The position numbers were made by a program, and so were the translations under genes. Source: an uncultured Acidobacteriia bacterium (lineage in GTDB: Bacteria > Acidobacteriota > Terriglobia > Bryobacterales > Bryobacteraceae). From it: a stretch of DNA of 64,000 bases. Positions 9,104 through 17,588 of the stretch are shown piece by piece. The notes under the pieces are model-generated. The model had not been told where the DNA came from, ran no database searches, and saw only the letters and a program-made list of their open reading frames with translations. Numbering within the stretch: position 1 is the first letter of the stretch; each line of letters starts with the position of its first letter. The DNA is taken from NCBI GenBank assembly GCA_903900705.1, contig CAIUOG010000110.1, positions 78,747 through 142,746 of the forward strand, written 5' to 3'.

Positions 9104-9667
9104 TTAAGCCCCCCGAAAGAGGGTGATGTCGTTGGGTTCCACCAGAGTCCAGATGGAGCCGATGAAGGGTTCGCCTTCAAACTTGCGGATATTGAGGAAG
9201 CGTTTGCCTTCCTGTTCGCGGAACTGCCAGGCATAAAAACCCCGCCCGGTGTCGTGGCCCTCAGAGAAGACGCCCATCTCGCGGCTGAAGCGATAGAGCC
9301 AGAACTTGCCTTCAAAATCGAGGAAGTCGGAGACGTTCTGCCGGGCGTCGAGTTCGCCCATGTCCTCTTCGCTGAGCCCCAGTTCATCGAGCGTGACGCG
9401 CCGGCCATCGAAGTTGCCAAAGACCTCCACCACGTCGCCCACATGGACTTCGAGGAAGACGCGCCTGGTCCGCCACATGCCGCTGACTTCGAACCACTGG
9501 GCGCTGCCGGCTTCATAGATGTCGCGGCGGTCCACCGTGAAATCAATATCGCTGAAGTCTTCGGCGGCGCCCTGCACGGAGAGCGTATCCCGAACCCGCG
9601 CATCCTGAATCTTCAGGTTCGCGAGATCTTCCTGCGGCGCGGGTTTGGGTTTGCGGTCGAAAAACAT
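9104..9667 (-). CDS. DUF4178-like protein of the PspA module
   Basis: Cytoplasmic protein of 187 residues with no signal peptide or membrane segment. It has an N-terminal segment (TLSVQGAAEDFSDIDFTVD, then QWFEVSGMWRTRRVFLEV) and a second beta-rich half (YRFSREMGVFSEG, then WTLVEPNDITLF). The pattern of a W-x-E strand followed by a ligand-like beta strand resembles DUF4178 proteins, which are commonly found beside PspA-family genes. It could alternatively be counterpart to E. coli YjfK (DUF2491), which follows the PspA homologue YjfJ. It is 3 bases from the pspA stop and abuts the lipoprotein gene, so the three are almost certainly one operon. Molecular role unknown. Confidence 0.7.
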   Translation of the reverse strand: MFFDRKPKPAPQEDLANLKIQDARVRDTLSVQGAAEDFSDIDFTVDRRDIYEAGSAQWFEVSGMWRTRRVFLEVHVGDVVEVFGNFDGRRVTLDELGLSEEDMGELDARQNVSDFLDFEGKFWLYRFSREMGVFSEGHDTGRGFYAWQFREQEGKRFLNIRKFEGEPFIGSIWTLVEPNDITLFRGA

Positions 9668-9670
9668 AAA

Positions 9671-10408
9671 CTAGGATCGTCCCGAAGCCGGCGGCAGCTC
9701 TTTCTGGAATTCCACGCTGGGCAAACGGCGCGCGCGCTTCATTTCTTCCAGTTCCGCGTCCACGCTGTGGCCGCCCAGTTGCGCGAATTCCGCTTCGAGG
9801 TTGTCGTCTTTGCCGGCGCTCGTCAGTTCGCCAAACGCCTTCGCGGTGGCTTCCTGCTTCGCAACCGACTTCTCGAAGTTCGAGAGCGTGGCAAACGCGT
9901 TATCGGCCTTGCCGACGCCGGCCAGCGCTTCAGAAACCTTCTGCTGCGCCATGGCCGCGTTCTTGCGGGCGACCAGCGTGGTGGCGGTGCGTTCGCCTTC
10001 TTCGATCTTGTGCTTGAGTTCGGTGACCTGCGCCTTGAGCGCATCGCTCGCCGTGCGGGCCGATTCGATGGCGGCCTGCATGGACGCCACCTGCTTATCG
10101 GACTCGGCTTTCTTCGCCAGCGCCTTCTTTGCCAGATCCTCGTTGCCGGCGTCAAGCGCCTGTCCCGCGCGGGCCTTCCATTCAGCCGACTGTTTCACGT
10201 ACTTCTGATACTCGGCATCAAGCTGATTGTAGTTGCTCATCGCCATGGCGGAGGCGCGCACCACATTGTTCAGCTCGGTCTTCATGTCGGCCACGGTCTG
10301 GCGGACGGTTGTCTCAAAATTCGCGTCTTCCAGAGCGCTGACGGCGTCGTTCGCCTGTCCGCGGGCCACACGCCCGGTGCGGGTAAAGAGATCGGAGAAG
10401 AAACCCAT
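9671..10408 (-). CDS. pspA: PspA/IM30 (ESCRT-III-like) membrane-stress protein
   Basis: PspA/IM30/Vipp1 family protein of 245 residues, almost wholly alpha-helical. It begins MGFFSDLFTRTGRVARGQAND, an amphipathic membrane-binding helix, followed by long coiled-coil helices to about residue 200 and a short variable tail. Family members assemble into ESCRT-III-like rods or rings that repair and stabilise the inner membrane. Here it lies between a YbjN-like gene (30 bases upstream) and a DUF4178-like gene (3 bases downstream). No pspF or pspBC homologue is nearby, so control differs from the E. coli phage-shock operon. The arrangement is closer to the E. coli yjfIJK type of cluster. Confidence 0.9.
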   Translation of the reverse strand: MGFFSDLFTRTGRVARGQANDAVSALEDANFETTVRQTVADMKTELNNVVRASAMAMSNYNQLDAEYQKYVKQSAEWKARAGQALDAGNEDLAKKALAKKAESDKQVASMQAAIESARTASDALKAQVTELKHKIEEGERTATTLVARKNAAMAQQKVSEALAGVGKADNAFATLSNFEKSVAKQEATAKAFGELTSAGKDDNLEAEFAQLGGHSVDAELEEMKRARRLPSVEFQKELPPASGRS

Positions 10409-10438
10409 TGTCGTAATTCCTCTTGTCCTGTAAGTCGA

Positions 10439-10846
10439 TTAAAGAAGATCGGAAGCCAGCAGATCGCGGGCGTGCAAAACGTCGGTCAGCAGGAAGCTCA
10501 CGCAGGAGAGAATGTCGTCCTCATCGTCAGGCCCCATTTCCTGCAGCTTGCAGAAGTTATTGAGCGTGACGGTGGTGTGGCCATTGCCATTATTGAGCTG
10601 AAAGTGCGAGGTGGAAATCCCGCTGCCGGCGTCCAGCATCTTGTGCATGACCGCGGCGGTGATCTTCTCCGTCGGCACGGTCGCACAGACCATCGAGAAG
10701 AAGAGGATTTCGCCCTGCAGGTTGGCATGCAGCGAAAGACCGCTGTCGACTTCTTCGATTCGCAGGCCGCTCTCGCTCGTCTCTGTGACGGCATAGCGCC
10801 TGTTGGCCAGCAGTTCGTGGATTTGCGAAAGTACGTTTTGGCTCAT
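10439..10846 (-). CDS. YbjN-like protein heading the PspA operon
   Basis: Acidic cytoplasmic protein of 135 residues. It has alternating strands and helices of the YbjN / type III chaperone-like fold (GLRIEEVDSGLSLHANLQGE, then FFSMVCATVP) and a distinctive C-terminal stretch containing NNFCKLQEMGPDDEDDILSC. YbjN-like proteins are thought to be small regulators or chaperones. In E. coli yjfI (DUF2170) takes the same position ahead of the PspA homologue yjfJ, and this protein may be its counterpart. As the first gene of the module it may regulate or hold PspA. The family call rests on pattern resemblance and is moderate. Confidence 0.65.
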   Translation of the reverse strand: MSQNVLSQIHELLANRRYAVTETSESGLRIEEVDSGLSLHANLQGEILFFSMVCATVPTEKITAAVMHKMLDAGSGISTSHFQLNNGNGHTTVTLNNFCKLQEMGPDDEDDILSCVSFLLTDVLHARDLLASDLL

Positions 10847-10950
10847 GATTGTCGTTCCTGGATGAAAGTACGCATACGGAGCAGTGCTTGTTCGGAAACC
10901 ATCCGTAGTATACCGAGTCTTCCGCCGGGAGCGGGATCAGGGCAGGTGGA

Positions 10951-11271
10951 TCAGGCGAGATGGAAGATCTCTTCGAGGCGGAACATGCCCTCGTCCGGTC
11001 GCCGCCCGTCGAGTTGCTCAAAAAACGGCGCCATGGAGGTCTGCCAGCGGGCATTCACTTCGCGTTCCGCCATGCCGGCCAGCGCCGCGGCGAAATCCGG
11101 CGTTTCGAGATACCCCACCAGCAAACCATCCGGACGCAGGAACAACGAGTAGTTGTGCCAGCCGGTCTCTGACAGCGCCTGTTGCATATCGGCCCAGACG
11201 GACTGGTGACGCTCCCGATACTCATCGAGCTTTTCCGCCCGGACTTTCAGGAGAAAGCAGACTCTCTCCAT
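10951..11271 (-). CDS. rhaM: L-rhamnose mutarotase
   Basis: Protein of 106 residues matching the RhaM/YiiL family, which interconverts alpha- and beta-L-rhamnopyranose so that the isomerase gets its preferred anomer. Seen are the N-terminal VCFLLKVRAEKLDEYRERH containing the catalytic His of the family, the W-x-N-Y-S-L-F strand, and the C-terminal EEIFHL. Its ATG overlaps the isomerase stop codon by one base (TAATG), which suggests translational coupling. It is the last gene of the rhamnose locus in transcription order. Confidence 0.95.
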   Translation of the reverse strand: MERVCFLLKVRAEKLDEYRERHQSVWADMQQALSETGWHNYSLFLRPDGLLVGYLETPDFAAALAGMAEREVNARWQTSMAPFFEQLDGRRPDEGMFRLEEIFHLA

Positions 11272-12464
11272 TACGCGTAAGACGACACGGCCTGGGCGCG
11301 ACCGGCGCGTTCCTCAATCACACGCTTCAGATAACCGCTCTCCCGGAAGGCCGCCAGCGGATTGGCCGCCAGACCCTTCGAACGACGCCATTCCTCAATC
11401 ACCGGGCGGACGTCGCTCTGGAATGCCGACTGCAGACACTCCTCGGCGTCGATCAGGTTGCACTTGCTCTGTTCCGCCGCGAGCGTTGCGTGATCCACAA
11501 TCGCGGCTTTGGCAAACAGCATCTGCGCCCGCATCACGGTCTGGATCATCTCTTCCGCCTTCGGCTTCAGGTTGTGGCTCTGGTCCACCATGAACGCGAT
11601 GTCGGCGGGGCTGCCGGTCTCAAACTGATAGAGGCAGATCTCGTGGAAGATGCGGAAGATCTGATAGGGATCGATGGAGCCCAGCGTCAGATCGTCGTCC
11701 GCAAAGCGGCGATCGTTGAGATGGAAACCGCCCAGCATCCCGTCGTCGAGCAGCCAGGCAACAATCTGTTCGATGTTCTGGGTCTGATAATGATGCCCGG
11801 TATCGACGAGGACCTTCGCCTGGGGCCCGGCCGACTTCGCAAGCTGCAAAGCCATGCCCCAGTCCGCAATATCGGTGTGATAGAAAGTGGGCTCAAACGG
11901 CTTGTATTCGATCAGCAGACGCTGATCGGGGGCGAGTGTGGCGTGTGCTGCGCGCAGCCCTTCTTCGAACCAGCGCTTGTGCTGCCGCATGTTGGCGGTG
12001 CCGGGATAGTTCGAACCGTCCGTGAACCAGGGAGTGATGTCCCGACTGCCGGCGGCCCTGGCCATTTCAATCGAATCGAGGATGTGGTCGAGTGACCGGG
12101 TCCGGATCGCCGCTTGTGGATTCGCGAGTGATCCGTACTTATAGTCCTGATCCTGAAAAACGTTCGGGCTGACGGAGCCGATGCGCACACCCAGGTCGCG
12201 CGCCTTTTGGGCCGCCGGGGCAGCGCTGGCAACACCGTCCGGAAAATCCCACAGGACATGGACCGCAACGGAGGGGCAGCAGCCGGTGAAGCGATTCACC
12301 TGTGCCGCGTCGGCCAGTTTCTCCTCAATGTTGCTGGCGGCGGAGGGATCGAGGAACTTCCCGAAACGCGTGCCGGTGTTGGCGAAAGCCCAGGAGGGGA
12401 GCTCAATCTGGAAGGTGTCCAGCGTGCGGAAGATGGCTTCTTCCTGCCGGTTTGTAAGAGACAT
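11271..12464 (-). CDS. rhaI: L-rhamnose isomerase (TIM-barrel sugar isomerase, RhaI type)
   Basis: TIM-barrel sugar isomerase of 397 residues that converts L-rhamnose to L-rhamnulose in the cytoplasm with divalent metals. Key parts are IGSVSPNVFQDQDYKYGSL, the metal-ligand segments LIEYKPFEPTFYHTD and VDTGHHYQTQNIEQIV, and GGFHLNDRRFADDDLTLGS. These fit the Pseudomonas stutzeri-type RhaI and not the E. coli RhaA family. ATG at 12464 was chosen; a longer frame to 12599 adds 45 residues unlike the family. It is coupled to rhaM. A TGAAACG half-site lies about 120 bases upstream, suggesting shared control with the rest of the locus. Confidence 0.92.
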   Translation of the reverse strand: MSLTNRQEEAIFRTLDTFQIELPSWAFANTGTRFGKFLDPSAASNIEEKLADAAQVNRFTGCCPSVAVHVLWDFPDGVASAAPAAQKARDLGVRIGSVSPNVFQDQDYKYGSLANPQAAIRTRSLDHILDSIEMARAAGSRDITPWFTDGSNYPGTANMRQHKRWFEEGLRAAHATLAPDQRLLIEYKPFEPTFYHTDIADWGMALQLAKSAGPQAKVLVDTGHHYQTQNIEQIVAWLLDDGMLGGFHLNDRRFADDDLTLGSIDPYQIFRIFHEICLYQFETGSPADIAFMVDQSHNLKPKAEEMIQTVMRAQMLFAKAAIVDHATLAAEQSKCNLIDAEECLQSAFQSDVRPVIEEWRRSKGLAANPLAAFRESGYLKRVIEERAGRAQAVSSYA

Positions 12465-12585
12465 AAGCGGAGGTGTTACTGCCAGCTTAACCGATAACCG
12501 TCCGGGTGAGCGGCGCAATCGGGGTGAAGTGGGATGTTTTTTATAGCAAGACGCAAAAACAAGTTTGAAGAGGATTTCAGGCCCG

Positions 12586-12597
12586 TGAAACGCATAC
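12586..12597. promoter_or_regulatory. possible LacI-type half-site upstream of rhaI
   Basis: TGAAACGCATAC matches the left half of the palindromes at 24746-24757 and 16451-16462. It lies between the receptor gene and rhaI. Only one half is well conserved, so this is tentative. Confidence 0.3.
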
Positions 12598-12634
12598 ATT
12601 CCACGGCTGGAGTTTTGCAGAGCAACACGAAAAC

Positions 12635-12668
12635 AAAAACGCCGCCCGCTTGCGCGGACGGCGTTTTT
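12635..12668 (-). terminator. rho-independent terminator after the rhamnose-locus receptor
   Basis: A-rich then GC stem (12635-12644 with 12659-12668, plus inner CCGC/GCGG) that gives a T run on the minus strand 25 bases past the receptor stop. The opposite strand also ends in T, so it may work both ways. Confidence 0.8.
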
Positions 12669-12692
12669 GGGTGTAACCGGTTGACCTCTGGC

Positions 12693-15600
12693 TTAGAACC
12701 GGAAGCGCAGGGTCATGGCCGCGTGACGCGCCTGAACCTGAGCACTGGTGATGGTGCCGAAGGTGGTGTTGGTGTAGTCCTTCAGCGCCGGAGCGGTGCA
12801 GGCACCGTTCACAGCGTTGCAGTTAATCGAGAGCGACGTATTCGGGTTGCCCGGATTGAAGTGGTTGAAGACGTTGAAGGCATCCACTTTGAAGCTCAGG
12901 GTCCGAGGATGACCTTCACTGCCCAGGTTGATGCTCTTTTCCAGGCTGAGATCGAAGTTGATCAGGCCCGGGCCATAGCCAACGGTCGGCTGGGTGTTGC
13001 CGATACCGAGGGAGTTGACGCCCGGCAGGGTCCAGGCGGCAGGGTTGAAGTTGTACCACAACTTCGGATCGGCGACGGCGAGAGAGGAGTTCGCACCGGT
13101 CCAGACCGAAGCCGGGGTGGCGTTGGCATCGAGGAACTCGTTGCCGCTCTGCTGGCAACGGAACGGCACGCCGCCGGTCGGAGTACCAGTCCAGTAGCCA
13201 ATGGGAGCACCGTTGGCGCTGCAGCTGATGCCGTAACGCGCGCCGGAGTACATGGTCGTCACACCGGCGAAGTGCCAGTCGTTGAAGACCGTGCGGGTGA
13301 CCAGGTTGTTCGCCCACTTGGTGATACCGGGGATGTCATAACCATAGTTCAGGTTCAGGGCGTGGGGACGGTTGCTGGTAACGTCTTTCAGCAGGTAATC
13401 GTTCACGAACTGGTTGCGGTTATAGGTGATGGTCTTCGACCAGGTGTAGTTTGCGCCCACCTGCAACTGCTTGCTGAAGCGGCGGTTAACGGAAACCTGG
13501 AGGGCGTTGTAGTTGGATTCGCCGTCCAGCGTGTAACCCTGGATGGCGCCCCAGTTGTAGCCGCCGGAGAGAGCGCGGATGAGGTTGGTCGAGTAGAAAC
13601 CAGCCGTACCGCCGCTGCCGCTGGTCGGGTCAAGATACTTGCTGACCGGTCCGGGCGAGCCGTTGTTGGCGGTCGGGCTCCAGTCGGTGTAGGGCTTCAC
13701 GGCGTTGAAGTCGATGCGGCCCTGGTTGAACTGGTTGTGCGCCACGTTGCCAATGTAGGAAACGTCCATCACGAAGCCATGGCCAAGATCCTGCTGGACG
13801 CCGAAGCTCCAGTTGTAGGTGGCCGGGGGCTTGAGCGCGAGCGAACCACCGGTGGTGGCCTGCGGAGTGTAGACGGCCGGCGAACCGACGATGCTGGCGA
13901 TGGAGGTATTCAGAATGATCGGCGCAACGAAGTTCGGAGGAGCGGCGATGGGGCCAACGCCGGCGCCGGTGGCGCCGATGGTGTCGACCGTGAACGAGCG
14001 ACCGTAGAAGATGCCGAAGCCGGTGCGGATGGCGGTCTTACCGTTGCCGAACACGTCATAGGCGAGACCGATACGGGGGGCAACCACGACGTTCGGGTTT
14101 CCGAACAGCATGGTCTGGGCAGTCTTGATGCCGGAGAACGGCAGACCGTTCTTCGGATAAGAAGCGGGGTCAAACGTGCCCTGCTGCGCGTACGGGTAGA
14201 TTTTGCCGGTGATGGGGTTGATGGAAGCCTTGTTGGCGACCGGGCAGCTCACGCTGCCGCCGACAGGAACGGTGCAAGTCGGGTAAAGAAGCTGACCCGA
14301 ATTGGCGCTGTAGGAAGCGGTGTCAAAGCTGCCGAGGGTCGCGCCCTGCGAACGAAGGGTTCCGATGAACTGGAACCGGACGCCGGCGTCGACAGTGAGC
14401 CGTTTGTTGAACTTCCAGGTATCCTGCACGAACCATTCCACCTGCGTATAGCGGGCGTGGTTGATCTGCTTCTTGTTGTCTTCGCCGTAGCCGTAGAGGT
14501 TGCCGGTGAGGAGGTTGGAGAAGGGATTGCCGGTGTCCACCGGGTTGCCAAGATCGGAACCCACGTAGTAGGTGCCGGCCGTGTTGTACACGGAGTACAC
14601 CGACACGTTGCGGGCTTCTTTTTCGATGTAGATGCCGCCCTTGACGGTATGCGCACCCTTGATCCAGGTGAGGTTGTCGTTCAGGTTCTGCGCTTCGTCG
14701 GTACCGTCAAACGGCCAACGGCTGTCGAAGCCGAAACCGGGAAGGTTCGGGATACCGGTCGGAGCAGACTGTGCACTGAAGCCGGAGGGCAGGCCAAAGT
14801 TGATCTGCGGCAGCAGGTTCAGGTAGTTGGCGCCGAAGAGGTTCGGCAGCTGCAGGGTGTTGCCGCCGGCGTCCTTCAGGGGCAACTGGCTGGCGGAGAA
14901 CAGGCTCTGGTCAGTCGGGGAGTTGCCCTGATGGTTGCGGTTGATTCCCATGGTCAGTTCGTTGATCAGATTCGGACGGAAGGTGTGCACATAGGTCATG
15001 GCAGCGCCGGCCGAAGGATTGTGATAGCTGTGCGGGAACTGGCCCCAGCCGTCGCCGATCGCACCGAGGATGGCGCCGTAGCCGGCGTTCTCAAAGCGGT
15101 CCTGAATCAGGCGGACAAACATGGTGTCACGGGAGGTGACGTTATAGTCGACGCGCAGAATGCGGTCTTCGCGGGGCTGCGTGTTGGTGAACTGGAACTG
15201 CGAGTTGTACTGACGCGCGCCGGTCGGGTCATTGAAGTTCGGCAGCGGGAAGCGGGAGAGGAACGCAGCGCCGATGGGGCTGATGCGGCTGGTCGGAACT
15301 TTGTTGCCCGCGAAGCAGCCGGGGCCGCCGGCCGAGGTGCAGGCCGCGCCGGTGTTGGGGTCGCGGATCAGAATCGGAGTCCCATTGGTGTTGAAGGACT
15401 GCGAGAAGTCGCCCGCGCGTTCGAGGGCGGTCGGCATGGTGTAACGGTTCGGACCGGCTGTGCCGTGGTTGTTCAGCTTGTCATAGGAGAAGAAGAAGAA
15501 CAGGCGGTTGCGGTCTTTGTTGAAGCGGACGCCGGGAATGAGTACCGGGCCACCGATGGTGCCGCCGGGGTTCTGGTAGCGATACTTGGGCTTCACAACG

Positions 15601-16424
15601 CCGGTCTTGTTGTTGAAGAATTCGTTTGCGTTGAATTCTTCGTGGCGGAAGTCATAGTAAGCCGAACCGTGGAACTGGCCCGTGCCGTTCTTGATGGTGA
15701 CGTTCATCTGGCCGCCGTTGCGGGCACCGTATTCAGCGGTATAGTTCGAAACGAGCAGTTTCACTTCGCCGATTGCATCGGGGCTGGGTGAGAGCGTGCT
15801 GTTCATGGAGTAGTTGCCGGAGTCTTCGCTGACGATACCGTCGAGCGTCACGACAACCTGGCCGTTCTGTCCACCGTTGACGGTCGGCGTGTCACCGCCC
15901 CATCCGCGGGAATCGTGATTGTTGAGATCCTGCACGCCAGGAAGCGTCTTAACGATGGCCTTGAAGTCGCGGCCACGAATCGGCGTGTCGGCAATCTGCT
16001 GCAGGTTGACGTTCTGCGCGCGATCCGAGCTGTCCGTCGCAACGTGAGCCGCTTCCGCAGCCACTTCGATGGAGGTGGTTACATCACCGACCGTGAGCTT
16101 GATGGTGTGAAGATCGACGCGCTCCTGAGAGCTGATGGTGACGTTCTTCTGTTCGTAAGTCTTGAAGCCGGGCTGAACGATCTTGAGGCTATAGCCGCCG
16201 GGGATCATTGCGATAAATTCAAACTCGCCGTTCGCGCCGGTCTTGTATTCGCGGACCTGATGCGAAACGTCGTTGGTGAGCTGGACAGTTGCTCCGACGA
16301 TTACGGCGCCGCCGGAATCGACGACAGTACCGGACGCGGAGCCGGTCACAGATTGAGCGTTGGCCGCTGGCATCAAGGCCAGCAGCAGAAACATGAGAGA
16401 GAGAGCGATTCTGGTTAATTTCAT
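12693..16424 (-). CDS. TonB-dependent receptor of the rhamnose locus, Oar-like
   Basis: Outer-membrane receptor of 1243 residues. Signal peptide (cleaved near ANA), carboxypeptidase-regulatory-like domain (ASGTVVDSGGAVIVGATVQL), plug (ADTPIRGRDFKAIVKTLPGV), then a barrel of about 1000 residues ending in FRF. Its place between rhamnose and lactate genes, with all flanking genes on the same strand, suggests uptake of rhamnose or a rhamnose-containing oligosaccharide; this is inference, since the barrel gives no substrate motif. ATG at 16424 was chosen because a GGGGG-rich SD-like sequence precedes it and the signal peptide begins there; the frame stays open 18 codons further. Two LacI-type operator-like sites lie at 16451-16503. 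Plug and domain order match the receptor at 2221-5397, so they are paralogues. Confidence 0.93.
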   Translation of the reverse strand: MKLTRIALSLMFLLLALMPAANAQSVTGSASGTVVDSGGAVIVGATVQLTNDVSHQVREYKTGANGEFEFIAMIPGGYSLKIVQPGFKTYEQKNVTISSQERVDLHTIKLTVGDVTTSIEVAAEAAHVATDSSDRAQNVNLQQIADTPIRGRDFKAIVKTLPGVQDLNNHDSRGWGGDTPTVNGGQNGQVVVTLDGIVSEDSGNYSMNSTLSPSPDAIGEVKLLVSNYTAEYGARNGGQMNVTIKNGTGQFHGSAYYDFRHEEFNANEFFNNKTGVVKPKYRYQNPGGTIGGPVLIPGVRFNKDRNRLFFFFSYDKLNNHGTAGPNRYTMPTALERAGDFSQSFNTNGTPILIRDPNTGAACTSAGGPGCFAGNKVPTSRISPIGAAFLSRFPLPNFNDPTGARQYNSQFQFTNTQPREDRILRVDYNVTSRDTMFVRLIQDRFENAGYGAILGAIGDGWGQFPHSYHNPSAGAAMTYVHTFRPNLINELTMGINRNHQGNSPTDQSLFSASQLPLKDAGGNTLQLPNLFGANYLNLLPQINFGLPSGFSAQSAPTGIPNLPGFGFDSRWPFDGTDEAQNLNDNLTWIKGAHTVKGGIYIEKEARNVSVYSVYNTAGTYYVGSDLGNPVDTGNPFSNLLTGNLYGYGEDNKKQINHARYTQVEWFVQDTWKFNKRLTVDAGVRFQFIGTLRSQGATLGSFDTASYSANSGQLLYPTCTVPVGGSVSCPVANKASINPITGKIYPYAQQGTFDPASYPKNGLPFSGIKTAQTMLFGNPNVVVAPRIGLAYDVFGNGKTAIRTGFGIFYGRSFTVDTIGATGAGVGPIAAPPNFVAPIILNTSIASIVGSPAVYTPQATTGGSLALKPPATYNWSFGVQQDLGHGFVMDVSYIGNVAHNQFNQGRIDFNAVKPYTDWSPTANNGSPGPVSKYLDPTSGSGGTAGFYSTNLIRALSGGYNWGAIQGYTLDGESNYNALQVSVNRRFSKQLQVGANYTWSKTITYNRNQFVNDYLLKDVTSNRPHALNLNYGYDIPGITKWANNLVTRTVFNDWHFAGVTTMYSGARYGISCSANGAPIGYWTGTPTGGVPFRCQQSGNEFLDANATPASVWTGANSSLAVADPKLWYNFNPAAWTLPGVNSLGIGNTQPTVGYGPGLINFDLSLEKSINLGSEGHPRTLSFKVDAFNVFNHFNPGNPNTSLSINCNAVNGACTAPALKDYTNTTFGTITSAQVQARHAAMTLRFRF

Positions 16425-16450
16425 TAGCGGACCCCCTGAGATCCGGTTCC

Positions 16451-16503
16451 TGAAGCGTTTCAATCCGGCGACAGACATGCCGACACGAAATTTTAACGTT
16501 TCA
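16451..16503. promoter_or_regulatory. two LacI-type operator-like sites upstream of the receptor
   Basis: TGAAGCGTTTCA at 16451-16462 is a 10/12 palindrome close to the LacI-family consensus TGAAACGTTTCA. TTTAACGTTTCA at 16492-16503 has a perfect right half. They lie 27 and 68 bases before the receptor ATG, where a bound repressor could block initiation. The same core occurs upstream of the first gene of the locus. Confidence 0.5.
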
Positions 16504-16659
16504 ACATGCGTTCAGTTATATCACTTTTGTAAAGCTGTGTGAATCCCTCGGATCACTTTTTTTCATGAGGCCTATCCGGAGACTGTTGGTATAAGGTAAA
16601 TGGCGGACTTGCGGACGTGCGTTTTCGCACGGAGGGTCACACCAGTGGTTGAGGCCGCG

Positions 16660-16923
16660 TTACCGGGACTTTTTGGGGAAGGCTTTGGCGAGGTAGTCGA
16701 TGATCTCTTTGATCTGCTTCTCGTCCGCGGTGGCGCCCTTTTCCAGCATCTGGTCGACGATTTCCTTCCAGCCCTGCCGGTCATGGGCCATACCCGTTAC
16801 CACCTCTGCGCCGTGACAATCTGTGCAGACTTTGATGAGCGTGGCTTTGCCCGGTCCGTCCGGAAGCTGATCCGCCGCCCAGGCGGAGGAACTCAGAAGC
16901 AGAACGGCGAGAAAAGTCTTCAT
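16660..16923 (-). CDS. small secreted monoheme cytochrome c
   Basis: Protein of 87 residues with a signal peptide (MKTFLAVLLLSSSAWA) and one heme c site, CTDCH, about 30 residues into the precursor. After it come helices (GWKEIVDQMLEKGATADEKQ, then IDYLAKAFP) like the small cytochrome domain of quinohemoprotein amine dehydrogenases. The usual axial Met is not obvious apart from Met residues soon after the heme site. It lies 46 bases after lutC on the same strand, so it could accept electrons from lactate oxidation or a membrane pool; that is inference from position. The start at 16923 was chosen for the signal peptide; an in-frame ATG at 16953 is possible. A paralogous domain is at 49759-50223. 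Confidence 0.85.
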   Translation of the reverse strand: MKTFLAVLLLSSSAWAADQLPDGPGKATLIKVCTDCHGAEVVTGMAHDRQGWKEIVDQMLEKGATADEKQIKEIIDYLAKAFPKKSR

Positions 16924-16969
16924 GAAAGGGATTATCACATGAGCCGTTTTCACGGGAAATGGAGGAAGA

Positions 16970-17587
16970 TCACCCGACGATGATTACGTCCAGAGTACGA
17001 GGGCCGTGGACGCCTTTGACTCGGATCATCTCGATATCGGCGGTGGCGGAAGGACCTGAAATGGTGGTCAGCGGGCGGGTGCGGTATCCGGACAGAGCAC
17101 GGATACCCTCGGGCACGGTATCGACGACCTGATCGGCCCGTACCAGGCACAGGTGGTAGTCCGGAATCAGCGAGATGGCCCGGCGGCCCTCGTTCTTTCC
17201 GTGGCTCAGGATGATGGTGCCGGTGAACGCGATGGCCGCCGTGCAGGCGGTGAGCGCGCCTTCCGATCGATCGATCACCTGATAATCGAGCGCCTCATCC
17301 GGGATGAAGCGGAATCCGGCGGGCAGCCAGGCGGGTTCGATGGCCGGCGGCACAATCAGACTCTGCTTGCCGCGGGCGTTAAGGGCGGCGGCGATGGCGT
17401 CGGGAATGCCCGCCTCGGTGCAGCGCGAAACGGTGGCGTTGTAGTCGACCAGACGATCCGTGAAGAGTTCCAGGCGCTGCTCGCGGTCAAGCCCGAGCGT
17501 AGTGCGGTAGGCACGCGGCGGCGCGGGCGGGTCGACGGTCGCCTTGGCGCGGCGGATGTCGCGGAGGATTTCATTTTTCGCGCTCAT
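16970..17587 (-). CDS. lutC: LutC-like LUD-domain lactate utilisation protein
   Basis: Protein of 205 residues of the LUD superfamily, matching LutC, the small subunit of the three-part iron-sulfur L-lactate oxidation system LutABC. Seen are MSAKNEILRDIRRA at the N-terminus, TACTAAIAFTGTIILSHG in the middle and the C-terminal GPSATADIEMIRVKGVHGPR motif. Its ATG follows the lutB stop by a single base, implying translational coupling. Within this locus it would help oxidise the L-lactate made from rhamnose. Confidence 0.93.
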   Translation of the reverse strand: MSAKNEILRDIRRAKATVDPPAPPRAYRTTLGLDREQRLELFTDRLVDYNATVSRCTEAGIPDAIAAALNARGKQSLIVPPAIEPAWLPAGFRFIPDEALDYQVIDRSEGALTACTAAIAFTGTIILSHGKNEGRRAISLIPDYHLCLVRADQVVDTVPEGIRALSGYRTRPLTTISGPSATADIEMIRVKGVHGPRTLDVIIVG

Positions 17588-17588
17588 G

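Noticed and set aside
12534..15791. Open frame of over 1000 codons on the plus strand opposite the rhamnose-locus receptor
   Set aside because: The minus strand has a signal peptide, plug and barrel typical of a receptor. The plus frame has repeated low-complexity Gly/Val/Arg text with no family resemblance, as expected from high-GC antisense.
16616..16631. Perfect 6-bp hairpin with TTTT loop after the small cytochrome gene
   Set aside because: No T run follows on the minus strand, so a terminator is not supported; could be an mRNA-end structure only.
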